From the NCBI GenBank assembly GCA_963751795.1, contig CAVVVI010000002.1, positions 896,050 through 960,049 of the forward strand: a stretch of DNA of 64,000 nt, written 5' to 3'. The position numbers were made by a program, and so were the translations under genes. The DNA is from BOG-908 sp963751795. GTDB taxonomy: Bacteria > Pseudomonadota > Alphaproteobacteria > Acetobacterales > Acetobacteraceae. Below are positions 36,302-45,042 of this stretch, piece after piece; the stretch's first letter is position 1; the number at the start of each line of letters is the position of its first letter. The notes under the pieces are model-generated. The model worked only from the letters and a program-made list of their open reading frames with translations. It ran no database searches and was not told where the DNA came from.

Positions 36302-36772
36302 ATGGGCGCCCTGCCAGCATTCACCCTCGATACGGCGGCGCACCTGGTTCAGGTGGCGCTGACGCCGGTGTTCCTGCTCTCCGGCATTGCGGCGCTGCTG
36401 AACGTATTCGCCGGCCGGCTGGCGCGCGTGGCCGACCGGCTGGAGGCGCTCTCCACCGGCACCGGCGAGGAGACCTCCCCGTCGGCGGTGAGCGAGGAAA
36501 TCGCGCGCCTGCACCGGCGCTCCATCGTGCTGGACGTGGCCGTGGTGCTGGGCACGGCGGGGGCCGCGGCCACCTGCCTGTCGATCATGACGCTGTTCCT
36601 GTTCGCGGTGGCCAACAAGGCGATTGCCAACGTGCTGCTGTTCTTCTTCGGGCTGGCGATCGTGTGTACGCTGATCTCGGTGGCGGCGTTCGGGCTGGAG
36701 ATGCTGATGAGCAGCCGCGCGCTGCGCACCAGGATGCATTTTCACGTTCCGCAGCTGCGTTTCTGGAAATAG
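36302..36772 (+). CDS. DUF2721 family membrane protein
   Basis: A 156-residue integral membrane protein of the DUF2721 type. The N-terminal helix (LVQVALTPVFLLSGIAALLNVFAGR) carries the family's conserved Pro and ends in RLARVADR; a charged loop (about 45-72, SEEIARLHRR) is followed by two close helices (about 75-140). ATG 36302 follows AAGGGAG. Function unknown in the family. Confidence 0.85.
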   Translation: MGALPAFTLDTAAHLVQVALTPVFLLSGIAALLNVFAGRLARVADRLEALSTGTGEETSPSAVSEEIARLHRRSIVLDVAVVLGTAGAAATCLSIMTLFLFAVANKAIANVLLFFFGLAIVCTLISVAAFGLEMLMSSRALRTRMHFHVPQLRFWK

Positions 36773-36788
36773 CGGACCGCGCCGGAGC

Positions 36789-37148
36789 CTAAGCGCCGCC
36801 GGCCAGATGCGCCTCGATCAGCCGCAGGTTCCGCAGATTGGCCTTCAGCGCCATGTCGAACAGATCGCCTAGCAGCGGCACGGAGCCACCCACCACTTCC
36901 AGCGCCACGTTACCCGCCATCGCGGCCAGCTTGTGGCGGGGCAGGCCCAGGCGGTGCGCCTCGTAGATAATGTAGGCCGACAGGGCGCCCAGCACCGCGT
37001 CGCCGGCGCCGGGCACCAGGCCGATCACGCTATTCAGGCCGAAGCGGAAGCGTGTGCCCGGCAGGCGGAAGGCGCCGTCCACCAGCCAGGCCAGCCGCCT
37101 GATCCTGGCCAGCCGCGCCAGCGCTGCGGCGTCCGGCGGCGGCCTCAT
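36789..37148 (-). CDS. DUF4112 family protein
   Basis: A 119-residue protein matching DUF4112: LAWLVDGAFRLPGTRFRFGLNSVIGLVPGAGD opens the domain and VVGGSVPLLGDLFDMALKAN closes it. The middle, residues 45-100, is hydrophobic and may be membrane-associated. Its ATG overlaps the recQ stop (ATGA), so the two are translationally coupled, although no functional link is known. Confidence 0.88.
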   Translation of the reverse strand: MRPPPDAAALARLARIRRLAWLVDGAFRLPGTRFRFGLNSVIGLVPGAGDAVLGALSAYIIYEAHRLGLPRHKLAAMAGNVALEVVGGSVPLLGDLFDMALKANLRNLRLIEAHLAGGA

Positions 37149-38950
37149 GGGCCGGCGGCTTTGAGGATGCCGAGAATCTGGGCGCCGTAGCGTTCGAGCT
37201 TGGAGGTGCCGACGCCGCGGATTTCGGCCAGCGCATCCAGCCGGTCGGGCTGCACGGCGGCGATGTCGTGCAGCACCGTGTCGTGGAAGATCACGTAAGG
37301 CGGCACGGCCTGCGCCTTGGCGGCTTCCGCACGCCACGCCCGCAACCGCTCGAACAGGCTATCATGCGCGGCGCCGGCGGCAGCATTCCGCGGTGCCGCC
37401 GCCGCGGCGCGGGTGGCGCGGATAGGCGGGCCGTCCTCGCGCAGCATCACCTGCGTCTCGCCGCGCAGAATCGGGCGGGCCTGGTCTTCCACGAGCTGCA
37501 GGATCGGCAAGTCACCGTCGGCGGTACGCAGCGCGCCGCGCGCGACCAGCTGGCGCAGCACGCCGCGCCAGAAATTATCTGCGCGGTCGCGCCCGATGCC
37601 GAACAAAGCGAGCTTGGTGTGGGCGTTGCGCTCGATGCGCTCGTTGCGCTGGCCGCGCAGCACGTCCACCACGTATTGCGCGCCGTAATTCTGGCCGGTG
37701 CGATACACCGCGCTCAGCGCCTGCTGGGCGGCCTTGGTGCCGTCGAACAGCGCGAACGGCGTGTGGCAGGCATCGCAATGGCCGCAGGGCTTGGCGAGAT
37801 CCTCGCCGAAACACGCCAGCAGCGTGCGGGTGCGGCAGGAGGTGGCTTCCGCCAGCCCGATCATCGCTTCGAGCCGCTGGCGCATCACCGCCTGCTGCGC
37901 CTCGGGCGCGGTGGATTGGCCCAGCCAGTGGCGCGCGCGCGCCATGTCCTCGGCACCGTACAGCAGCAGCAGGTCGGCACGCTCGCCATCGCGCCCGGCG
38001 CGGCCGATCTGCTGGTAGTAGCCCTCCGGGGTGTCGGGCATGTCCAGATGCACCACGAAGCGCACGTCCGGCCGGTCGATGCCCATGCCGAAGGCGATGG
38101 TGGCGATCATCACGATCGGCTCGCCGCTGCGGAAGCGCGCCAGCGCCGCGCGTTTTTCGATCGGGCTGAGGCCGGCGTGGAAGGCGACGGCGGGCACCTT
38201 CTTCTCGCGCAATTTGGCGGTGGTGCGCTCGACCTTGGCGCGGCTGCCGCAATAAACGATGCCGGCCTGGCCCGTATGCGCGTGGAGGAAGGTCTGCAGC
38301 TGCGTCGTCTCGCCGGTTTTCGGCTGGGCTGCGATGTGCAGGTTGGGGCGGTGGAAGCTGGCGGCGAACACTTCGGCGTCGCGCATGTCGAGGGCGGCCA
38401 GGATGTCCTCGCGCGTGCGCGGGTCGGCGGTGGCCGTCAGCGCCACGCGCGGCACGCCGGGGAAGAGCTGTGCCAGCCGGCTGAGGCCGCGATATTCCGG
38501 CCGGAACTCGTGGCCCCAGGCGCTGACGCAATGCGCCTCGTCGATGGCGATCAGCGCCAGTTCGCGCCGGCGCAGCCGCTCCAGCGTGCCCGGTGCCAGC
38601 AGGCGTTCCGGCGAGACGTAGAGCAGATCGAGCTTGCCGGAATCGAGCAGGTTGGAGACGCGCGTAATTTCGGCGGGCTCGAGTTCGGAATGCAACGCGC
38701 CGGCGCTGACGCCCAGCTGGCGCAGCGCGGCGATCTGGTCGTCCATCAGCGCGATCAGCGGCGAGATCACCAGCGCGGTGCCGGGGCGCACCAAAGCGGG
38801 CACCTGATAACACACGCTCTTGCCGCCGCCGGTGGGCATCAGCACCAGCGCGTCGCGGCCGGCCACCAGCGCGTCCACCGCCTGCTTCTGCAGGCCGCGA
38901 AAGGCGGGAAAGCCAAACACGCGGTGCAGGACTTCGTCGGCCTCGGTCAA
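37145..38950 (-). CDS. recQ: ATP-dependent DNA helicase RecQ
   Basis: A 601-residue 3'-5' DNA helicase for recombination and replication-fork repair. Motif I MPTGGGKSVCYQ, motif II IAIDEAHCVSAWGHEFRPEY (with the aromatic-rich loop), motif VI QQIGRAGRDG; the RQC zinc site is visible as Cys residues in EATSCRTRTLLACF and CGHCDAC; a C-terminal HRDC domain covers about 525-600. Start MTEADEVLHRVFGF is normal. cydC is upstream by 25 bases in the same direction, DUF4112 downstream with ATGA overlap. Confidence 0.96.
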   Translation of the reverse strand: MTEADEVLHRVFGFPAFRGLQKQAVDALVAGRDALVLMPTGGGKSVCYQVPALVRPGTALVISPLIALMDDQIAALRQLGVSAGALHSELEPAEITRVSNLLDSGKLDLLYVSPERLLAPGTLERLRRRELALIAIDEAHCVSAWGHEFRPEYRGLSRLAQLFPGVPRVALTATADPRTREDILAALDMRDAEVFAASFHRPNLHIAAQPKTGETTQLQTFLHAHTGQAGIVYCGSRAKVERTTAKLREKKVPAVAFHAGLSPIEKRAALARFRSGEPIVMIATIAFGMGIDRPDVRFVVHLDMPDTPEGYYQQIGRAGRDGERADLLLLYGAEDMARARHWLGQSTAPEAQQAVMRQRLEAMIGLAEATSCRTRTLLACFGEDLAKPCGHCDACHTPFALFDGTKAAQQALSAVYRTGQNYGAQYVVDVLRGQRNERIERNAHTKLALFGIGRDRADNFWRGVLRQLVARGALRTADGDLPILQLVEDQARPILRGETQVMLREDGPPIRATRAAAAAPRNAAAGAAHDSLFERLRAWRAEAAKAQAVPPYVIFHDTVLHDIAAVQPDRLDALAEIRGVGTSKLERYGAQILGILKAAGP

Positions 38951-38975
38951 CGCGCGCTCGCCTTGCCGGCCCGGG

Positions 38976-40604
38976 TCATGCCGCGGCCGCCACCGCGTGG
39001 CCGTGCGAGAGGCGCCAGATGCGGTCCAGCCGCTCGGCGCCGGTCAGCCGATGGGCGATCAGGATCACCGTCTGCCCGGCCGTCTCGGCGAACAGCGTCG
39101 TCAGGAACGCCCGTTCGGTTTCCGCATCCAGCCCGGCGCAGGGCTCGTCGAGGATCAGCACCGGCGCGCGCGCCAGCAGGGTGCGGGCCAGCGCCAGCCG
39201 GCGGCCCTGGCCACCCGACAACCGGGCGCCGCCCTCGCCCACCCAGCTATCGAGCTGCTCCGGCAAAGCGCGCACCGTGTCGCCGACAGCCGCGCGGTCC
39301 AGCGCCTCCCACAACTCGCGCTCGGCGGCCTCCGGCCGGCCCAGCAGCAAATTGCCGCGCACCGTGTCGTCGAACAGATGCGTCGTCTGGCCGAGCCAGG
39401 CGACGTGGCGGTGCACGTCGGCTTCGTCCAGCTCGGCCAGATCGACACCGCCGAGGAACACCCGGCCGGCTTGCGGTGTGGCGACCTTCAGCGCCAGCGC
39501 GGCTAGCGTGGATTTGCCCACGCCGGAGGGGCCCAGCACGGCGACGCGCGCACCGGCCGGCACTTCCAGCGTGAGGCCGGCGAAAACCTGCGGCTGGTCG
39601 GGGCCCCAGGCGAAATGCACGCCGGCAAAGCGTAGGCCGGGGCGTTCCGGCACTGGCTTGGTCGAGGCGGCGCCGGCGACCGCGCCGGGCGCATCGGCCA
39701 CCGCCAGCACGCGCGCGGAGGCGGCAGCGGCGCCGGCCGCCAGCACGCCGGCGCGCGGCAGGCCGGCCACGATTTCGAAGGCGGCCACTACCAGAAACAC
39801 GGCCGTTACGGCCAAAGCCGGCGCGGCCTGCGCGCTCAGCAGAATGGCCAGCACGGCAGCCTGGCCGCACAGCAGGGCGCCGACATTGGCGAAACCGACG
39901 CGGCGGGCGAGCGCGCCTTGGGCGGCGGCCAACTGCGTGCCGGCAGCGGCGACGCGCGCCTGCATGGCCGGCTCGGCGGCAAAGGCGCGCACTTCCCGCA
40001 GGCCGCCCAGCCCATCCAGGGCGGCCACCCGCAGGCCGGACATGGCGAGCGCGCTGGCCGGGCTGGACCGGACCGCGGCGCGCGCTGCGGCAGCCGGCAG
40101 GACGATCGCGGTGGCTGCCAGGCACGCGGCCACGATCACTCCGGTGGCAGGCGTCAGCCGGCCGGCAACCAGGCCGGCTACCGGCACCAGCACGGCGGCG
40201 CCGGCCAGGGGCAGCAGGATGCGCAGATACAGGCCGTCCAGTGCTTCGACGTCGCTGACCAGGCGCGACAGCAGATCGCCGGTGCGCTGGAAGCCGAGCC
40301 CGCCGGCGGCGCGCTGCGCCAGGCGGCGGAAGAACCACACGCGCAGCCCGGCCAGCGCGCGGAAGGTGGCGTCATGCGTCACCAGCCGCTCCAAATACCG
40401 CAGCACCACCCGCGCCGGGCCGAGCGCGCGCAGCGCCAGGCCCGCCGCCAGCGCGCCGCCGGCCAGCAGGCTGGCCACCGCCATGCCGGAAAACGTCATC
40501 AGCGCCACGCCGGAGCCCAGTGCGGCCAGGCTGAGCAGCAACCCGGCAGCCAGCAGCCAGGCCTGCGGCCGCCACAGCGCCAGGATGCGGGCCAGCGCCT
40601 TCAT
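38976..40604 (-). CDS. cydC: Thiol reductant ABC exporter subunit CydC
   Basis: A 542-residue fused permease-ATPase, one half of the CydDC heterodimer that exports glutathione and cysteine (or haem, by other reports) to the periplasm and is needed for cytochrome bd assembly. Six helices span about 12-290; the ATPase domain has Walker A GPSGVGKST, LSGGQGRRLALAR, and Walker B VLILDEPCAGLD. Its ATG overlaps the cydD stop by four bases. cydAB is not adjacent. Confidence 0.92.
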   Translation of the reverse strand: MKALARILALWRPQAWLLAAGLLLSLAALGSGVALMTFSGMAVASLLAGGALAAGLALRALGPARVVLRYLERLVTHDATFRALAGLRVWFFRRLAQRAAGGLGFQRTGDLLSRLVSDVEALDGLYLRILLPLAGAAVLVPVAGLVAGRLTPATGVIVAACLAATAIVLPAAAARAAVRSSPASALAMSGLRVAALDGLGGLREVRAFAAEPAMQARVAAAGTQLAAAQGALARRVGFANVGALLCGQAAVLAILLSAQAAPALAVTAVFLVVAAFEIVAGLPRAGVLAAGAAAASARVLAVADAPGAVAGAASTKPVPERPGLRFAGVHFAWGPDQPQVFAGLTLEVPAGARVAVLGPSGVGKSTLAALALKVATPQAGRVFLGGVDLAELDEADVHRHVAWLGQTTHLFDDTVRGNLLLGRPEAAERELWEALDRAAVGDTVRALPEQLDSWVGEGGARLSGGQGRRLALARTLLARAPVLILDEPCAGLDAETERAFLTTLFAETAGQTVILIAHRLTGAERLDRIWRLSHGHAVAAAA

Positions 40605-42277
40605 GCGGCACCCCGTGCCGCGGCCAGCCGGCCGGCCCGCAGATCCAGCCGCCGGCCGCCGAAGGATTGCGCGGCGGCCGAGTGGCTGGCCATCACCACC
40701 GTGCGGCCGACCGCCAGGCGCTTCAGGCTGGCCAGCACGTCGGCTTCGGTGGCGGGATCGAGATGCGCCGTTGGCTCGTCGAGCAGCAGCAGCGGCGCGT
40801 TCTTGAGGAAGGCACGGGCGATGGCTACGCGCTGCGCCTGGCCGCCCGACAGCCCGTACCCGCCCTCGCCCACCGGCGTGTCCAGCCCGCGCGGCAGCGC
40901 CTGGGCGAACGCGTCCACATGGGCTGCCTTGGCGGCGTCCTCAATTTCGGCCGGCGTGGCATCGGGCCGGGCGAAGGCGATGTTGTCGCGGATGCTGCCG
41001 GCGAACAGCATCGGGCGCTGGCCGATCCAGGCCGTCAGCCGCGAGAGCGCGGCCGGCACGATGTCGGCGATGTCGTGCCCGTTGAGCAGGATGCGGCCCT
41101 CATCGGGGCGGGCGAAGCCGAGCAGCAATTCCAGTACGCTGGATTTGCCGGCGCCGGACGGGCCGGTCAGCACCACCATCTCGCCAGGCGCCACGAAGAA
41201 GCTGACGCCATCCAGTGCCGCGCCGCGGGCGGCGTCCCACACCAGCCGCACGCCTTCCACACTGACTGCCACGCCGCGTGCCTCGATGGTGCGGATGGCC
41301 GCGCTCGGGGCGGGGGCGGGCAGCGGCGGCAGTTCGGCCAGCGCCTCGGCGGCGCCGGTGGCGTGCAGGCGGTCCTGGTAGGCGGCCGAAAAGGCGCGCA
41401 GCGGGGCGAAGAACTCCGGCACCAGCAGCAGGCCGAACAAAGCGCGCGGCAGCGAGCCGTCGCCGCCCGCGAGCACCGCGCGGTCGTGCAGTGCCAGCGC
41501 GATCAGAGCGGCGGCCATGGCGCAGTCGAGCACCGCCGAGGAGAGGAACGCCACGCGCAGCACGCGCAGGGTGCGCCGGCGCAGCTCGTCGGCCGCGGCG
41601 GCCAGGGCATCGGCCTGCCGCGCGGTCTGGCCGGCGAGCACGATGGTGGCGATGCCGCGCACACGGTCGAGGAAGCGCGCCTGCAGCCGCGCCACGGCGA
41701 GGAATTGGCCGCGCGATGCCGCCGCCGCACCCAGCCCGGCCAGCGCCTGGCCGAACGGCACCGCCAGCCCGGCCAGCAGCAGCACCATCGCGGCGAACGG
41801 ATCCACCGCGGCGGCCAAGCCGCAGATCAGCAGCGGCCCGGCCACGGCCAACATGGCAGCTGGGATCCAGCGGCCGAACAGACCGTCGAGTGACTCCACG
41901 CGGTCCACCACGGTGGCGGCCAGCTCGCCGGAATGGGTGCGGCGCAGCAGCGCCGGGCCGGCTGCCATCATGCGGGCGAACACCTCCCCGCGCAGCCGGG
42001 CGCGGCCATCGGCGCCGGCGCGGAACGCCAGCATCTCGCAGCGGAACTGCAGCGCTGCGCGCAGCAGCGCCAGCGCGGCATAGGCACCGGCGCCGGCGGC
42101 CACACCGGCCGGCCGGTGGCCGAACGCGGCGGAGAGTGCGGCGGCAATGCAGCCGGCCTGGCCGGCGGCGGCCGCAATGCCCGCCAGACCGTAAGAAGCG
42201 GCCGGCAGGGCAGCACGGCGGCCCAGCGTGGTCTGCTGCCGCGTCCAAACTCGCGCGGCGGTCTTGCTGTCGTGCAT
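40601..42277 (-). CDS. cydD: Thiol reductant ABC exporter subunit CydD
   Basis: A 558-residue partner of CydC with six membrane helices (about 25-290) and an ATPase domain with Walker A GPSGAGKSS, signature LSGGQAQRVAIAR and Walker B LLLLDEPTAHLD. The QxxRxLDRVRGIATI-like loop (ARFLDRVRGIATIV) is typical of CydD. Start ATG 42277 lies only seven bases after a plausible -10, which would leave almost no leader; a later start is therefore possible. Order cydD-cydC with ATGA overlap is usual. Confidence 0.92.
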   Translation of the reverse strand: MHDSKTAARVWTRQQTTLGRRAALPAASYGLAGIAAAAGQAGCIAAALSAAFGHRPAGVAAGAGAYAALALLRAALQFRCEMLAFRAGADGRARLRGEVFARMMAAGPALLRRTHSGELAATVVDRVESLDGLFGRWIPAAMLAVAGPLLICGLAAAVDPFAAMVLLLAGLAVPFGQALAGLGAAAASRGQFLAVARLQARFLDRVRGIATIVLAGQTARQADALAAAADELRRRTLRVLRVAFLSSAVLDCAMAAALIALALHDRAVLAGGDGSLPRALFGLLLVPEFFAPLRAFSAAYQDRLHATGAAEALAELPPLPAPAPSAAIRTIEARGVAVSVEGVRLVWDAARGAALDGVSFFVAPGEMVVLTGPSGAGKSSVLELLLGFARPDEGRILLNGHDIADIVPAALSRLTAWIGQRPMLFAGSIRDNIAFARPDATPAEIEDAAKAAHVDAFAQALPRGLDTPVGEGGYGLSGGQAQRVAIARAFLKNAPLLLLDEPTAHLDPATEADVLASLKRLAVGRTVVMASHSAAAQSFGGRRLDLRAGRLAAARGAA

Positions 42278-42283
42278 GCTCGG

Positions 42284-42312
42284 GATGTAGCCCCGGCTTC
42301 GGCTTGTCTCAA
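42284..42312 (-). promoter_or_regulatory. Candidate promoter of cydDC
   Basis: Minus strand TTGAGA (42307-42312), 17 bases, TACATC (42284-42289). The predicted start site coincides with the cydD ATG, which implies a leaderless message if both calls are right. Confidence 0.4.
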
Positions 42313-42339
42313 GCGCGGGCCCGCTCGCCGGGCAGCGCT

Positions 42340-44088
42340 TCAGCCCGGTGTCAGCGGCACGTCCACCGTGTAGCGCGTCCCGGCTTCCTCCTCGACGCGC
42401 AGGGTGGCGCCGAGCTGGCGGGCGAAACCCTTGATCAGCGTGATGCCCAGCCCGTCGCGCGTGCCGGTCTCCGTCTCGCTGCGGCCGGCCGGAATGCCCA
42501 CGCCGTCATCTTCCACAATCAGCCGGGCCGCTGCCCCGTCCGACGTCAGGTGCACGCGCACGGTGCCGGTACGACCGTTCGGGAAAGCATACTTCACCGC
42601 GTTGCTGACGGCCTCGGTGACGATCAGGGAGAGCGGCACCGCCTGGTCGCTGTTCATCTGCAGCGGGCTCGCCTCGATCTGCAGCTGGATGCGCCGGCCG
42701 GCCGTCTCGCCCATGGCCTGGAACAGCTGGCCGCCGAGTTCCTTCAGGAAGGCCGGCATGTCGATCGTGTGCACCTCGCCCTGCAGGTAGAGATGGCGGT
42801 GCAGGGTGGCCAAAGCGCGCACCCGGTCGCGCGCGCTGGCGAACTCGGCGCGCGCTTCGGGCTGGCGGATGCGGGCAGCCTGCAAATTCAGCAGCGAGGC
42901 GACGATCTGCAGGTTGTTCTTCACCCGATGATGGATCTCCTTCATCAGCAATTCCTGCTTTTCGGCGGCCTGCACCTGCCGGATCGCATGCTGACGCAGG
43001 GATTGCGTGGCTTCGGCGAAGGAGGCCGCCAGATCGCGCACCTCGGTGGGCGGATCGGCCGGCAGGTCGGCATCGAACGTGCCGCCGGTCCGCCAGGTGG
43101 CCACCGCGCGGCTCAGCCGCGTCATCGGCTCGACCAGCGCCAGATGCGTGCCGATGGCGACGGCGGCGAGGCCGAGCAGCAGCAGCAGGCAGAGCTGGCC
43201 CAGCCGGGTGATCAGGAGTTCGGCGGCCGCCTGCCGGTCCAGCTTGGCCGGGTAGGCGACGATCAGGCTGTAGCCGTCGGTCAGCCTGGCCGAAGCGAAG
43301 GCGTAGGCGGTGCCGGCCGAGCGGGCCTCGATCACCGTGGTTTTGCCATGCAGCTGGGCCAGCACCGGCGCCGGCGGCAGCATCGGCGCGCCGCTGCCGG
43401 AGGCCTGCACCACGTGCTCGGCGGCGTCCACGATCCACAGCGCGTGCAGATCCGCCGCCGGCGTGCCGGCCGGCTGGCGGAACCAGTCGATGCGGATGCC
43501 GGCATAGACGAAGCCGGTCAGCACGCCGCCACGCAGGATGGGGTAGGCGGCCGGGATCACGCTGCGGCCGGTGATTGGGCTGATGTGGATGTCGCCCAGC
43601 GCCAGATCCCGCCGGGCGCGGGCGGCGGCGAAGAGTGGCGCGTTGCGCAGCGTGGCCGCCCGCACCGCTGCCGGGTCGGCCACGATCCGCGCCGAACAGA
43701 CGGGCACGCCTGCCACGTCCACGCTGGCGAGGTTCGAGTAGCGGGCCGATTGCAGGTCCAGCACATTGGCCAGGCGCTCGTGGCAGGTCGCTGCATTGCC
43801 ATCCAGCAGCTCGGCCACCTGGGAGAGCGCCTGCATCATCTGCTGCGTGCCGGCGATGGCCGCGACGTGGCGTGCAGTGGCTGCCTCGCGCAGGCGGAGG
43901 GCGGTCTGCGAGGTCACGTCCAGCGCCAGGCGGTAATTCTGCCAGGCGATGGTGGCCGACAGCATCAGCAGCGGCACGGCGGCGATGAGCACGATCAGCA
44001 CGAGGCGGACACGGATCGGGCCGAATGCCGAGCCGATCCGCCGCCATGCCCCCGCCCGATCCGCCGTGGCGGACGGCGTGGCGCTCAC
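42340..44088 (-). CDS. HisKA_2 sensor histidine kinase of the general stress locus
   Basis: A 582-residue membrane sensor kinase. Two helices (about 28-48 and 296-318) flank a periplasmic dCache-like sensor; then a HAMP-like linker (about 318-370), the HisKA_2 box EIHHRVKNNLQIVASLLNLQ with the phosphoacceptor His at 386-387, and an HATPase domain (SNAVKYAF, VEDDGVGIP, GLGITLIKGFARQL). HisKA_2/HWE kinases next to phyR and nepR are the usual activators of PhyR, so this is probably a PhyK/PakF-type kinase. Its start overlaps the nepR stop (ATGA), which couples their translation. Confidence 0.88.
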   Translation of the reverse strand: MSATPSATADRAGAWRRIGSAFGPIRVRLVLIVLIAAVPLLMLSATIAWQNYRLALDVTSQTALRLREAATARHVAAIAGTQQMMQALSQVAELLDGNAATCHERLANVLDLQSARYSNLASVDVAGVPVCSARIVADPAAVRAATLRNAPLFAAARARRDLALGDIHISPITGRSVIPAAYPILRGGVLTGFVYAGIRIDWFRQPAGTPAADLHALWIVDAAEHVVQASGSGAPMLPPAPVLAQLHGKTTVIEARSAGTAYAFASARLTDGYSLIVAYPAKLDRQAAAELLITRLGQLCLLLLLGLAAVAIGTHLALVEPMTRLSRAVATWRTGGTFDADLPADPPTEVRDLAASFAEATQSLRQHAIRQVQAAEKQELLMKEIHHRVKNNLQIVASLLNLQAARIRQPEARAEFASARDRVRALATLHRHLYLQGEVHTIDMPAFLKELGGQLFQAMGETAGRRIQLQIEASPLQMNSDQAVPLSLIVTEAVSNAVKYAFPNGRTGTVRVHLTSDGAAARLIVEDDGVGIPAGRSETETGTRDGLGITLIKGFARQLGATLRVEEEAGTRYTVDVPLTPG

Positions 44089-44267
44089 CTTTTGCGATCC
44101 TCCTCGATGAGGCGGAGCAATTCATCGGGGATAGGTTCGCTGGCCGTCACGTCGAATATGGCGTGCAGGCCGCGTTGCAGCCAGACATCGAAGGCCGCCT
44201 CCGTCTTGCGGGGCTTCTTGGCGGCGCCTTTCGGCTCAGGGCGGGGTGGATCGATCGCCTTCGGCAT
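44085..44267 (-). CDS. nepR: Anti-sigma factor NepR
   Basis: A 60-residue anti-sigma factor that holds EcfG inactive until phosphorylated PhyR captures it. The N-terminal third is charged and Pro-rich; the conserved helix pair is FDVWLQRGLHAIFD (about 26-39) and PIPDELLRLIEED (about 46-58), which matches NepR proteins closely. It overlaps the kinase gene and lies 98 bases after ecfG, with a strong stem-loop in between. In most species nepR precedes ecfG; here it follows it. Confidence 0.93.
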   Translation of the reverse strand: MPKAIDPPRPEPKGAAKKPRKTEAAFDVWLQRGLHAIFDVTASEPIPDELLRLIEEDRKR

Positions 44268-44306
44268 CGGAACGGTTTGTAATCCTGAAACAATCCGAAC
44301 AAGCGT

Positions 44307-44330
44307 GCGGCCGCCCCGAAGGACGGCCGC
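44307..44330 (-). terminator. Stem-loop between ecfG and nepR
   Basis: Minus strand GCGGCCGTCC, TTCG tetraloop, GGGCGGCCGC: a ten-pair stem with one G-T pair and a stable UUCG loop. There is no T run after it, so it is more likely a partial terminator, mRNA stabiliser or processing site that lowers nepR output relative to ecfG than a full stop. Confidence 0.5.
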
Positions 44331-44365
44331 GCTCTCATGCGGTCATCAGCGGCCTGCCGCAGCGC

Positions 44366-44944
44366 TCACGCGTGCTGCGCGTCCCGCTCACCTTCGGCCA
44401 GGCGCCGCGCCAGCAGGGCGGCGGCGTTGCGGCCTGCCTTGCCGGTATCCTTGGACTCCCCGAGCAGCCAGGATTCCAGTTGACGACGGGCGCGGAAGAC
44501 GCGGCTCTTGGCGGTGCCGACGGCGCAGCCGGTGCTCTCGGCAAGCGCCTCGTAGCTCATGCCGTGCACGACGACCATCACCAGCGCCTCGCGCTGATCG
44601 GACGGCAGGCGGGTCATCGCCTGGGCGAGTTCCTTCAGCGCCAGACGATCCTCATGCGGCGCCTCGGTGGCGAACACGCTGCTCGGCACATCGTCGATAT
44701 CGGTCGTGTCGCGGCGCTTGCGCAGGTTGCTGATGAAGCGGTTGCGCAGGATGCGGTGCATCCATGCGGGGAAGTTGGTGCCCGGAATGAAGCTCTGCTG
44801 GGCCGACAGCGCGTTGCAGACGGCGTCCTGCACCAGATCCTCGGCGGCCGCACGGTTGCGGGTCAACGCCAGCGCCTGGATGCGCAGCTTCGGCAGGATG
44901 GAAATAATCTGATCATGAAATGTCGGCAGCGTGTCGGCGGTCAT
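44366..44944 (-). CDS. ecfG: General stress ECF sigma factor EcfG
   Basis: A 192-residue ECF (EcfG/ECF15-type) sigma factor. Region 2 (about 12-75) has AAAEDLVQDAVCNALSAQQ and FPAWMHRILRNRFISNLRKR; region 4 (about 108-165) has LPSDQREALVMVVVHGMSYE and CAVGTAKSRVFRARRQLE. ATG 44944 has GGAGA in front at good spacing, so I reject the longer frame. The tail after residue 165 is Ala/Arg rich. It sits between a second sigma gene and nepR on the minus strand and is the best candidate for the main stress sigma because it is closest to nepR. Confidence 0.9.
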   Translation of the reverse strand: MTADTLPTFHDQIISILPKLRIQALALTRNRAAAEDLVQDAVCNALSAQQSFIPGTNFPAWMHRILRNRFISNLRKRRDTTDIDDVPSSVFATEAPHEDRLALKELAQAMTRLPSDQREALVMVVVHGMSYEALAESTGCAVGTAKSRVFRARRQLESWLLGESKDTGKAGRNAAALLARRLAEGERDAQHA

Positions 44945-45042
44945 CGGTATCTCCGTCTTCCTGCTCAACCAATGACGCAGGGCCGGATAGCGCTGCATCG
45001 GCTGCGATCACGAAAACGGCATGTCTGCGCCATGCAACCCGA

